From Trichosporon coremiiforme (lineage: Eukaryota; Basidiomycota; Tremellomycetes; Trichosporonales; Trichosporonaceae): DNA of 64,000 nt. Below are positions 1 to 10,936 of the stretch, piece by piece (the stretch's first letter is position 1; the number at the start of each line of letters is the position of its first letter). The notes under the pieces are model-generated. The model was not told the DNA's origin. It did not search any database and was given only the letters and a program-made list of their open reading frames with translations. The position numbers and the translations under genes are program-made. The stretch spans positions 765,396 through 829,395 of the forward strand of contig BCJJ01000020.1 in assembly GCA_039545355.1 (NCBI GenBank). Direction: 5' to 3'.

Positions 1-1501
1 TGCCTGGCGTCAGCGACATTGACGTGCGCGACACATACCATCGCCCATGTGTCCGTATCCAACAACAGCCCGGATAGGGTCCCCGGCTGCTCCATCGCCC
101 TTAAGCAGCCCCTTCTCACGTAGCCTCTCCCTCATCTTCTCGACAATCTCGTACATCTCACCAACGGGCACGGAGAGATCATACTTGTAGACAGCCCCAG
201 CCTTTCCACATGATTCGGGAAGAAGCTCCCTGAGGGCCCAGATAGACTTGAACTGAGTGTCATCCTGAGAAAGAACACCAGTCAGAACCTTGTTCTTCTC
301 CATGAGATCCTCCAACAGGTTGCCGAGTTTCTGTTATACGTCAGCAACGCTTCACGTCTAGTCCTACCTCAGCATCATGCTCGGCATTGCTACCACCGGT
401 CTCAATCAGGCAGTAGAAGGGACCCTCCTGTTCGAACACCTCGCGCTCGACGCCATTCTCCTCCAGAACCCTGCGAACAAGCGTGTACGCCTGGGCGTCC
501 CAGAACTCGAAAGCGGAAAGAATCTCGCCAAGGTACTTTTTGGCGTCCGCAAAGACCTCCTGGACGCCTTCGTATGACGAGACAGCAAACGCCGCGACGT
601 TCTGCGCAGTAGGGCGACGGGGGCAGAGGATCGAGACTGCCGTGATGATTCCCAATGAGCCCTCGGAACCGATGAACAGCTGCTTCAGGTCAAGGCCTTT
701 ACGTTAGCACAATGACAAGGGCACATGACGCACCAGTGTTATCCTTCCTCAGCTTGCTCAGCCCGTTCCAGATGGTGCCATCGGGAAGAACAACCTCGAG
801 ACCGAGGACAGTGCCGTGAAGAGAGCCGTAGCGAAGAAGGCGCAAGCCTCCGGCGTTGGTGGCAACGTTGCCGCCAATCTGACAGGATCCCTTTGCACCG
901 AGGTCGAGAGGGAAGATAAAGCCCTGGGACTCCAAGAAGTTGTCGGTGGTCTCGAGGATCGCACCGGCGTCCACGACAAGAATGCCCGAGACCGGGTCGA
1001 ACGAGCGAACCTTGTTCAGGTTGGCCAACGACAAAACGACTTCGTCGTGGATGGGGACACCACCACCTGGCGTCAGAGATTGACAGCATCCCGCTACCCA
1101 CCAACAAGACCAGTGTTTCCACCCTGGGGAACGACCGCAATGTTGTTCTCGTTGCAGAATTTCATAATGTTGGACACTTCCTCGGTAGTCTTGGGCTTGA
1201 CGACAATCTGGCTGTGGCCGTGGTACTTGTTCATCCAGTCGTTGTTAAAGTTGGCCAGGTCGTCAGCGGTGGACGAGCCGTCAAGCGTAGTGAGCAGAGA
1301 GGACGGCGAACCAAGCATGGACCTCATTTGCTTGACATGGTCCTCGGTAACCTTGGTAAAGGACGAGTTGCGGTTGGGCAAATGTGAGCCATAACGGACG
1401 GAGTGGGCGAAGGCGGGTCTGAACACAGGTCTCGCAGGAGCGGACAAAGTGATCCTCCTGGTAGCGCCGAGAGCCCGCGCAAGTGAGCGAACGGTTGACA
1501 T
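1..1501 (-). CDS. DLD2: D-2-hydroxyglutarate / D-lactate dehydrogenase, FAD-linked (5' part only)
   Basis: This is an FAD-dependent oxidase of the vanillyl-alcohol-oxidase fold that oxidises D-2-hydroxyglutarate or D-lactate, normally in mitochondria. The N-terminus ([16 protein letters not shown]) is Arg/Ser/Ala-rich without acids, like a mitochondrial presequence. The FAD-binding part shows [13 protein letters not shown] and, later, [12 protein letters not shown] and [10 protein letters not shown]. The C-terminal oxidase part shows [17 protein letters not shown] and GYGHMGDG. Introns are short: [14 protein letters not shown] (donor GTGGGT), [25 protein letters not shown], and one opening at about position 42 after the HMGDG segment. 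The gene leaves the window there, so its 3' end is missing. The product starts at the ATG at 1499-1501. The family is clear; DLD2/DLD3/D2HGDH cannot be separated from DLD1 with full certainty. Confidence 0.9.
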
Positions 1502-1737
1502 TTGAGTTGGAAAGAGTTGTCGAAGATAAGTTCAAAGGGTATGAATGATGTCGATCTTGAGTACAGGCGTTGGGGCGGGCCCTCGGAATCAATCATTAGC
1601 GAAAGATACCGCATTACCGATTCGGCCTCGGCAATCCGCTCGAGACGACGACGCTATCGTTGCATGACGCTTTACATCTGGCTTTACAATTTACATAGAA
1701 GCTAGCTATCTTCTGCATAGGTGCATATCGCAGCACT

Positions 1738-3594
1738 TCACTTGCGGTGAGTCTGATAGAAGTGGATGAGACCAGTGGTCTAATAGTCAGCTTGACAAAC
1801 CAATCATGACTCACGGAGCTGTCATGTCCAGTGACGTCCTTTTCGTTGGGGAGCTGCTTCAGAATGGCCTTGGCGAGAACCTGCCGTCAGAACAGAGCTG
1901 TTGCTGACACTCACCTTGCCGAGTTCAACGCCCATCTGGTCGTACGAGTTGATGCCCCAGATCGCGCCCTGGACGTGGATCTTGTGCTCGTACATGGCAA
2001 CCAGAGCACCGAGCGTGCCGGGGGTAAGCTTCTGGAACATGATCGAGTTGGTGGGCCGGTTGCCCTCGAAGATCTTGGACTTGACGAGAGCACTGTTCTG
2101 CGACGCCTTCGGGCCAAGTTCCTTGATGACCTGCTCCTCAGTCTTGCCAAACGCAAGAGCCCTGCGCGTCAGCGACGAATTGCAGGACACACTTACTCGG
2201 GCTGGGCGAAGAAGTTGGAAAGCAGAATCTCGTGGTGCAGGCCGCCACGGATGGGGTTCAGAGTCTCGACAGGAGCAATGAAGTCACTGCAATGTTAACA
2301 ATTGTCGCACAACGTTTACACGTACCAAGGAATGAGCTTTGTTCCCTGGTGGATCAGCTGATAGAAAGCATGCTGACCGTTGGTTCCACTCTGGCCCCAG
2401 ATGATGGGACCGGTCTGGTAGTTGACGCGCGAACCATCCTTGGTCACAGACTTGCCGTTCGACTCCATGTCACCCTGCTGGAAGTAGTCCGCGAACTTGT
2501 GCAGGTATTGGTCATACGGCAGCAGGGCATGGGTCTCGGCGCTGTAAAAGTCGTTGTACCAGACGCCAATGAGCGCCAGAATGACGGGCAGATTCTCCTC
2601 AAGCTTGGTGTTCTTGAAGTGCTCGTCCATGGCGTGGGCGCCGCTGAGAAGCTCGTGGAAGTTGTCGTATCCAATACTAATGCAGATCGAGAGTCCGATG
2701 GCCGACCAGAGTGAGTAGCGGCCGCCGACCCAGTCCCAGAACTGGAACATGTTGGCCTCGTCAATGCCAAAGGCCGTGACCGCGGCAGTGTTGGTGGAAA
2801 GAGCCACAAAGTGCTTGGCAACAGCGGACTTGTCCTTGGCCGAGTTCAGGAACCACTCCTTCGCGGTCTCCGCGTTGGTAATCGTCTCCTGCGTGGTAAA
2901 CGTCTTGGAAGCCACAATGAAGAGCGTCGTCTCGGGATCGCAGACACGCAGCGTTTCAGCCATGTCGGTGCCGTCAATGTTGGAGACGAAGTGCATGGCG
3001 ATGTCGCGCTTGCTGTAGAACTTGAGAGCCTCAGAGACCATGACAGGGCCGAGGTCAGAGCCACCGATGCCAATGTTAACGACGGTGTTGATGGACTTTC
3101 CAGTGTAGCCCTTCCACTCGCCGGAACGGATCTGCTCGGTGAACTGCTTCATGTGCTGGAGCACCTCGTGGACACCGTCGTTCGCGCCCTCCTCCTTGAA
3201 CGTGTATCCACCTTCGCTGATGGAAGGGTTCCTAAGGGCAATGTGAAGTACCGCGCGGTCCTCGGACGTGTTGATGTGCTGGCCAGCGTACATCTCGTCG
3301 CGGTACTTTTCGACATCGGCCTCGCGGGCCAGCGCAAAGAGCGCCTTCAGAACCTCATCGTCGACCAGGTTTTTGGAGTAATCGAGGAGAATATCAACGT
3401 TTGGCTTGTCCGACTTGAACTGGAGCGAGTGCTTAGCAAAGCGCTCCGGGTCGGCCGCGAAGAGGTCCTTGAGCACAAGCTTGGGGCGCTTGGCCTCGTA
3501 AAGCTCATCGAGCTTCTGCCACGACGAGTATTCTCGTGGTCAGCGCAACATGATTTGCAGCCTACTCACTTGTAGCGAGCTTGCCAGTGGCCAT
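1738..3594 (-). CDS. PGI1: Glucose-6-phosphate isomerase
   Basis: Cytosolic enzyme that interconverts glucose-6-phosphate and fructose-6-phosphate. Six exons: 3570-3594, 2326-3532, 2197-2286, 1915-2161, 1815-1880, 1738-1779. They join in frame to 558 residues, the usual length. Exon 1 codes only for the first eight residues, MATGKLAT. Recognisable segments are [80 protein letters not shown] and the C-terminal VTGHDSS followed by [13 protein letters not shown]. The last exon is only 42 nt; without removal of the final intron (donor GTGAGT after GHDSS) the protein would gain an unrelated tail. It lies tandem to the dehydrogenase gene and divergent from the PNS1-like gene. Confidence 0.97.
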
Positions 3595-4444
3595 GTTGCC
3601 TTGTGGGTCGGTTTGAACTGGTCGGAGAGGGGAATGGAAGATGATGGGAATTCAGAAACCGGGAGACTTTAGTACCAAGGACAGCGAGCGCTTCACAGAG
3701 GTGTGTGATCACCGCCTGGTCGATGACGCTGCCGTGGGGCAATGCCGTCAGCCGTGCCCGGGCGGAGGGGTGCCGCCGGGAGAGTAACCACGTCGGTATG
3801 CAACTACGCCAAGGCCCGAGGTCAGGCGGATCATTGTGTCCGCCCAGGAGGCCAGCATAGACGCCCTGATTAGGCGTGCCTGGCGCCGTGCTAGCTATTC
3901 TAGTCTGGTAGGCATGGGTGATGATCATCAGGCGTATAATACGGTGCCGGTGGCAATCGTCAGTGACGGACCGGTTTAACAACGCTCATGCGCTCGCAAG
4001 CGCGCGTTGCTCTTTGCAGTGACAGTAGAGTCACTTATAGTCACGCCTGGTTGAATGTCGTACATGGTGTTTCCACCGAGCATAACGGCTAACGGCTCAC
4101 GCCGATATGAGAGCAGCTAGTAGAACGGGGGCAAATTCGTCATCCTCCACACTTATGTATGACGACTGTTGCCACAACATGAATGACCTGGTTGCAATAG
4201 TGCACTGCACAGTTGTCTCGTTCACTCGTTCAACCTACCTCTTCATTACCATTACTCGAGCGCAATCTTTGGTAGCCGATCGATCCGCCCTACTTTCCAT
4301 CTTAGCTCCGCCGTTAGGCACCGCGCGCCCTCTATCGCGTCAACCCGACGGTAATCTCTGGCTGCATTGCCCAGTCCCACGACCGTAGGGGAGTAGTGAC
4401 GACCGTCGACAGATCCACAGCTACAGTACAATCTCACAGGAACT
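3595..4444. promoter_or_regulatory. Divergent intergenic region, PGI1 / PNS1-like
   Basis: About 850 bp between the two start codons. It must hold both promoters. I see no convincing coding sequence or RNA gene. Open frames here lack gene-like composition. Confidence 0.6.
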
Positions 4445-6926
4445 ATGCCCGACCCGTCCGCTTCGACTCAATCGCGCTTCACGGCGTACGCGAGCAAGTA
4501 CCTTTCTGAACCCGACCCGTCAAGTGGCAACAACGTCACGCCGTCTGCAGTATGTCTCCACGGCCGCTCGCATGTTATCTGACATTCAGCACGATGGCGA
4601 ACGGCCGACCCCCGCTTCAGCGTCGCATGACCCCTTTCTAGCCTCTCCTAGCGCTTCGAAGAGTGGACCCCAGCTCCACGAATCTGTCACGTCACAGTCG
4701 ACGACATCCCGTTCATCGACTCCACCGTTCCCAGGACCGGGTATCGATGGTATTCCATCCATCACTGATGATACCTCGAGCTCTGCAGGTGGCTTGCTGT
4801 TTGATGGAACATCTAGCGGTGGAACAGCTACAGAGCAGGGGAAACGCCACGTTGTCCCCGACCCGTATGGCCCTTCGTCGGACTGTGAGGGGGAGGTAGC
4901 GGCTGACCTTGATCACGTTGCTGCGATGCGCCGCCCCGTGAGAGGCGGAGTATCAGCAGCCCCAGGGCCGAGTCGTGAGGGAAAGAAGGGCTGGCTGGCT
5001 TATCAGAGTGTGTTTCCTTCGTCGTCGTCCAGTGAATTGTCTCGCAACTCGAAGGACTCTGACCCTGAGGAGGATGAGAGCTTTAGCTATGACCGGGCCC
5101 CGCAAGCGCATGGCTACCATGTTGGCGCTGTACCACAGTTGGAGGGGGATCGCTCTGCCCTAGAAGAGCCTCTACTCGGGGCCGACGATGTGGCTCATCT
5201 GACTACGCGAGTGCCAGTACGACTGCAGGTATACAGAGGCCGGTTCGGCCACTGGGAACGAGAGGGGCTTCGAAAGTACAGAGGTGAGTTCCAGAGTCCT
5301 ACGAAACTAATCTCCAGATATCGGCTTTCTCGTTCTGTGGCTTTTCAGCCTCGTGATGCTCATTATTGGGCTGCTTGTGGTATGGGGATCGACAGATGTG
5401 AGCTTAGATAACTACGGTGCTAACATGGCCAGGCTCCGAAGACACCAAAGCGGCCGCCACCCTCCATTCTGCCGCTTTTGCCGCTGCTTCTTGCTCTGCT
5501 CATCCCAGCTATTATCATGCCTCCCGCTTTTCTCTATCTGCTGAGCAAGACGGTACGCCCGGTTCTCTTGTCAACTGCAGTGGTCATACCCTTCTCCTTA
5601 TTCGTCTGTGGCTGGTGGGCGATCGGAGCCAGCTTTGAAAGGATAAGCGAGCCAGACACGGGCGGGTCGTGGTGGGCGACCGCGGGGTTGCGGCTTGGAG
5701 CCGTTTTAACATGGCTACTGGCCGCTTCGTTCGCGAGAATGCTGTGGCTTCGGCGCGAGCGTCTGCATCGCACCGTGTCGGTCGTGGAGGTATGTCTGGT
5801 TTAAGGGCCGTGAGCTGACCGATCAGCTTTCGACGCAACTCTTGCTGCGTCACCCTCCTCTTCTCGTCATGACGCCGCTGCTCTTGGCAACATTTGCCGT
5901 CGCATCGATCCCGTTCATGACCTTGCTCATCCGCTTGGGGACGATCGGCTATTGGAGGCATCCGTACGTATTTGAATAGATGGAGCTGACATCAGACGGG
6001 AGAACACTTGGGTTTTCCACCTGCGACCGTACGCGGGTTGGCTAATACTCCTCGTGACTGCAGTTTGGGTATGGTCTTGGGGTGTTATTCGTGGCGTAGG
6101 TCGAGTGGCAGTGTCCGCCGTCGTCGGCGAGTGGTACTTTCATCGGTAAGCCTCGAGCTGCTACGCCAGCTAACATTTCAGCGAAACGTTTTACGATTCT
6201 CTCGAAATCACTACCGCTGCTGCTCATCGAGCTACAGGCACCTCTTTGGGCAGCATTTGTCTGGGGTCACTCATTGTCGCATCCGTCCGCGTAGTTGGCC
6301 GGACCGCGAACGAGCTGAAGAATTTGACTACCCCACGCCGACTTCCTACGTCGTTATCATTCTTCGCACGCTTGATGCCGATCTTTTCGGTGGCAGCCAG
6401 CATTCTGGATCAAGTGAATGGTTATGCCCTGGTCTATGTTGGGATCACCGGCGAAGCGTTTTGGCCCAGCGCCCGCCGGGCTGTGGGGCTTGCCAGTCGA
6501 CGTCGGAGCGGTCAACTTTTAGACTGTAGGAATCACTAAGGAGATGGAGCTGACGACAGACACTCTAATCAAGTTGTTGTTGACGCTGAGCTCGGCCGCA
6601 ACGGCTCTCTTCACCGCCACCGCCGGCTACCTCTACATGGCGCACTCACTTCACAACCCTACCTATGCCCCGGTCGCAGCTATCCTCTGCGGAGGTATTC
6701 CCTTCCTTGCCATCAGGACGGGGTCGGCAGTGCTCACGGATGTGTAAGTTGATGGAAAGAGTGTAGCTCACTGCAGTGCCGATGCATTGTTCATTTGTCA
6801 TCAGATTGATGGCGAAATCGGAAACAACCACTCTACAGAGACCAAAGAGGCCGTGAGTCACAGAGCACAACAAGTGCTAACGTATAGTTTGAGGGCGAGG
6901 TATTCCGTGAAGACCCTATTGTGTAA
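4445..6926 (+). CDS. PNS1: PNS1-like choline-transporter-like membrane protein (CTL/SLC44 family)
   Basis: Polytopic plasma-membrane protein of the choline-transporter-like family; yeast Pns1 transport activity is not established. Ten exons (4445-4549, 4590-5283, 5318-5397, 5433-5789, 5827-5963, 5996-6145, 6182-6525, 6560-6743, 6777-6852, 6888-6926) join in frame to 721 residues. The ATG at 4445 is chosen because removing the 40-nt intron 4550-4589 (GTATGT...CTGACATTCAG) links it to the downstream frame. About the first 255 residues are Ser/Pro-rich and acidic, probably disordered. Membrane segments follow, such as IGFLVLWLFSLVMLIIGLLV and LLPLLLALLIPAIIMPPAFL, then family segments ENTWVFHLRPYAGW, VIRGVGRVAVSAVVGEWYF, GSICLGSLIVASVRVV and VADALFICHQIDGEI near the C-terminus. 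Yeast Pns1 is shorter, mainly because it lacks the long N-terminal region. Confidence 0.93.
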
Positions 6927-6978
6927 TGTTCGATTTCGTTGTACGCGTGTATGCATCTAGCGTCTTTTCCAGAACCGG

Positions 6979-8887
6979 CTACATTGCGATCTTGTCTTGG
7001 CCTTTGCCAGGATTGAGCTTTGCGCTCTTGGTGCCAAACTGCATGGCACGTTTGACACGCCCAGCTGTGCGGTGCAGGCCACAGTGCTGGGCCGAAAGCC
7101 GAATGAGGAGCTTGTCGCCTTGGCCTGGGGGTAGCCGCATATCACACCTTGTCCATACAGGCATCATGGATACCAAGGTCATGAGATCCTCGTCCAAATA
7201 TGGGTACCGAGCTTCACGGGCTTGCGAGGATATCACTCTGTCGTCTCGTGAGAGATTGCGGAGCGGTATTCTATCGACATCCAGTTGTATCTGCGGTCAG
7301 GTCTGTCGCATCGGCCACCTACCTCCTTTGCCAGTGCCTTCCAAGAACCCCTGTCGTAGGCTTTCCGGTGTCGAGTGTATCCGCCAAGTTGTCTGCTTGT
7401 CAATGACTGCGGCCGGATACGCACTCACTCATCAGCACCGAGGCCAGAAATGAGTACCTTGGCGGCGGTATGGAAAGGAAGGCGCCTTTCCGATAAAACA
7501 CCCGAGCCACGGGCAGCAAAATACAGAGGATACCCCAAGGACTTCTGTCAGTCTGGACAGTCCCACAAACTCACAAGGTCCATCTCTGTCGTCAGCTATG
7601 GCGTGTAGTTTGACTTGCCTGTATCACTAGGATAAATCAAATCTAAAATGGTTTGCCGGTGCGCGCGACTTTTCTGATGTTCAGCACACTCGCATGAATC
7701 GCTTGCCTCACGTTCAATGGTACGTCGATCTCTACGAAGCGGAAGGATCTCGTTGGGCAGCATTCCAGAAGCTCCTTCCAGGCATCTCTGCCGGACATTC
7801 TATCCGGAACGTCATACGATGGTGTGCTCTGATGCGGTTGCTGGAAAGCCACGTTGAGCAAGTCGATAGGCTCTTCTTCCGGAAGCCATCTGGTCGTCAG
7901 CGCATCCCGGGAGCTGCGACCACCCACTGGTGAAGCAAGAAGGCAAGGAGAGTGCAGTCAACTCCTCCAGAGAACAGAACCGCTACTCGAGCGTCACCTT
8001 TTTGAGGCGCTGGGATCGTCGTCACGCGCCTCTGGACAGAGTCACTCAAGGCCGCGAGAAATGACTTGTACGCAGACTCTCGGGCAGACGGATCATGGTT
8101 GGGGGCGCTCAGATCATTACTTGATGAGTGAAACACGCTATGAGCAATGTTTCCTGGAGGTTGAATGATGGCGGTCCCAATGCTGATCTGAGCGGTCAGC
8201 ACCTTACAGCAGCAATGCCACACCTTGCCGCTGCGTCCGAACTCTTGCAGATTGACAGTTCCTCCCTGCCCTCCGTCTAGTGCTTGCATCTGCAGACCTT
8301 GAAATCTTCCCTCACCGCTGCGTGACGAGGTCAAAACCAATCGCCCATCTCGCTCATCGGGCAGGTGCAACAGTAGTGACCGCCGGGATAGCGCATCGAC
8401 GCCAAAGTAGATAGTCTCGGTGAGGAACTGGAATGTCAGTTTCCGACGGAAGAGCCACAAACATCGTAGTACACGAAGGCATAGCTGGATGTTAGCGAGT
8501 TCGGAGATCGTCCACCCACGGTCCTTGCACACGCTGCAAAACGGTGTCGAGCGACTTGCCCTTTTCAAGCTCGGAGAACAGGACGAATGTGTCATTTTCA
8601 TCCTGAGCTACATCTACCCCTCCAAAAACCTGACCGTTCCATGCAAAAGCACCGCGTCTTCCGATCAGAGGCTGGGCGGTTTTGCTCCCTCTTAGGCTTA
8701 GCACACCGCAGCTCAGTGTGACAATGGTCTCTAACGAGCCGGTGGACACAAGACGGACGTACGACCCTTGGGCGTCTGGTCCGCGTGCCGCATCAGCAGA
8801 ACGCTGCTCCGATAAAAGCCTGGAAATTGATTCGGGGTCGGGCTGTGCTGATGTGGAGGACGCTATTGTGAGTGTCAAACCGCACAT
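6979..8887 (-). CDS. Asparagine synthetase domain-containing protein 1-like (ASNSD1)
   Basis: Two-domain protein: an N-terminal class II glutamine amidotransferase domain beginning MCGLTLTI (Cys2 would be the nucleophile after Met removal) and an asparagine-synthetase-like ATP-pyrophosphatase domain with VAVLFSGGVDC. About ten introns of 30-45 nt interrupt it, with in-frame joins such as VQGP|YAFVYYD|FLTETIYFGV, LHQ|WLPEEEPIDLLNV, VPLN|KSRAHRQTILDL and GLGADE|QLGGYTRHR. The C-terminal part (DDRVISSQAREARYPYLDE) matches the ASNSD1 pattern and lacks the longer tail of true asparagine synthetases. The start at 8887 is fixed by the need for Cys at position 2. The stop lies 52 bp from the stop of the convergent PNS1-like gene. 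Enzymatic activity of this family is not well established. Confidence 0.9.
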
Positions 8888-9679
8888 CGCGAAAGTGATG
8901 GCGAGGAACTGGAAATTGTTAATTGACGCGGGCGACTGAACGAGCCAAGCAGGTCAGGCACGGAAACACGTGGGGTGAGAATACGTAATTGCAAGTGCTC
9001 CAGAGTGTCGCCAACTTCCACCTCCGGAGATCCTGACGCCGAGGATCTTCTGGCCGAAGAGTTGTCTGTCACTGCAGATGCCGCTCGCGTCGAATCAGCT
9101 ACGCACTTCAGGCAAACAAGGGTTGTTGTGGGGTCGTCTCCGCCGAGTGGTTAGGTCTTGTCCTTCATGTGCGTTCTCACGCTGACATGGTGGAAACTGA
9201 TGCTGTCCGCATGTCCGCGAATTGCAGACGCGTCGATCCTGTGTTGACTGTTTACTAGGAACCGTAGTTAGACAGTCCCAGACACGACGTAGCACATGAC
9301 TTATTCTATGAGGTTGTTTACAGTCCAACGTCCTGGAATGACAATGATGACTTTGTCAAGAGGTTCCTGGGACTGCCTGCGCGCGCGATATTGTCTGAAC
9401 CCAGAAAGCAACTAGCCAGGACCATGCAGGATACGACGACGAGGGTCGCTGTTGCTGATCAGCCTCGTCGATGTGGGCGCGTTCCTTTTATTAACCTAGA
9501 GTTGAATTGGAACTGACGAATGACTTGAATACGCAATTGAGCTCTTGGGCTCTTGACCACCTTTCTTTTGCCCACAGTAGTCTGTCAGACGGTCAGGGCA
9601 CGATCTCAGATCACAAACGCCAGGAGTTGAGCAAATGGGAGATCGGCGCAATAGGCGTGTTGCCACGACTGCACCATTG

Positions 9680-9707
9680 CCTGCGATGCCTGCGATGCCT
9701 GCGATCC
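9680..9707. repeat. Three copies of a CCTGCGATG unit
   Basis: The 9-mer CCTGCGATG occurs three times head to tail; the last copy ends in a variant base. It sits about 1.2 kb upstream of the forkhead start codon. Confidence 0.85.
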
Positions 9708-9831
9708 CTCCACGCCATAGTACTATGTAGTCAGTCAGTCAACTGTGCAGCGGCGCTACTGCTGGCTAGGCTCGTGTCGCAGAGCCGGTCGACTCATTGG
9801 ACGCTCGTGAATGTGCAGTCAGTCCCCGCAT

Positions 9832-9851
9832 ATGCATGCATGCATGCATGC
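9832..9851. repeat. (ATGC)n tetranucleotide tract
   Basis: About five tandem ATGC units, each self-complementary, in the region upstream of the forkhead gene. Confidence 0.9.
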
Positions 9852-10936
9852 CGCAGTCCGAAGCACATCATGGTGTTCAAGGTATGGCGGTGACGATGTC
9901 GCGTCAGGTGTCGAGTCCTGGTTGCGGGGTGGGAAAAGTGGGTAGGGTGACGGGTGATGGCGTTAATGGACGACGGCGAGTGAGCGGGCAGTGCAAGGAA
10001 GGATTCGAGACTGGGCCGGGGGAGCTGGGAGGGGAATCGGGGGAGGGGACGGTGGTGCACAGGGTGGGCGGTGTGTGGAGCTGAGAAATAAAAACCATTC
10101 GCGAATCGGGGCACGGGGTCTGGCAGAGGGCGTTTCGTCATTGGGGTCGCGCCCGTTGCCTTGCCCAAAGCGGAAGCAGAAACGCGTCAAGCCCTGAAAG
10201 CAAAAGCAACGGCGGGGTCTAGCGACACGGTTACCAGCGCTCCCAGCGCTGCCAGCGCGCCGTCGGCCCAGCCAGCCCAGCCAGCGGTCAGGCAGCCACC
10301 TGACTACTTGCCTCCTGCTCCTGGCCCCCATGCAGCCAGCCCGTACCATCCCACGAACTACGCGTCTGATCTTTCTCTCTCATCTTCTCCACATCCATCA
10401 TTGCGCCAGATACCTGAACATTACTACCTTTACCTCCTCCCAACCCTCACCACTTTGACGTCTCCTCTCCACTGCACGCCGCGACTGCTTTGCGTTCATC
10501 CCTCTTTGCATTGCATTGCAATACCGTCTCTCCCGGAATCAACGCGTCTGACTCGACCCACCGCCTGCGCGACCATCCGGCGCGACCCAGTCGCCACTGT
10601 CGACTGATCCTCGTCCATACTGGCTCCCTTCTCGCCTGATATCGTAGACTCGACCTGGGGAGCGGCGATTTGCATTCCGAGTGCATCAACTGCGCAGCTT
10701 CCATACCTGCGCAAGTTTTCACGCGACTGTCTTCCGTCCGCAGCGCCAGGCCGGCAGGTCGCCTTGATCTTTCCCATACTTTTTCGTCCCACAAGTCGAC
10801 CCCGTTGTTCAGTATCAACTGTTACCTACGAGTACAGCGGTTATCCTATGTGCGTAGTCGGTCCGATACGCGTTGACACGTCACAGAATTCTCCTTTGAC
10901 ACTCTCTGATCCTCTTCGAGAAGATCCGAGAAGATC

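Larger units (their letters stand above)
8888..10936. promoter_or_regulatory. Long divergent region between ASNSD1-like and forkhead genes
   Basis: About 2 kb. The side near 10936 is pyrimidine-rich on the + strand (10370-10930) and is probably a long 5' leader of the forkhead gene, with several upstream ATGs. Short tandem repeats are listed separately. An upstream frame overlaps the ASNSD1 start (see findings). No confident gene. Confidence 0.5.

Noticed and set aside
10161..10607. Ala/Pro-rich 148-codon frame upstream of the forkhead gene
   Set aside because: Low-complexity pyrimidine-rich leader; not joined in frame to the forkhead exons by good splice signals.
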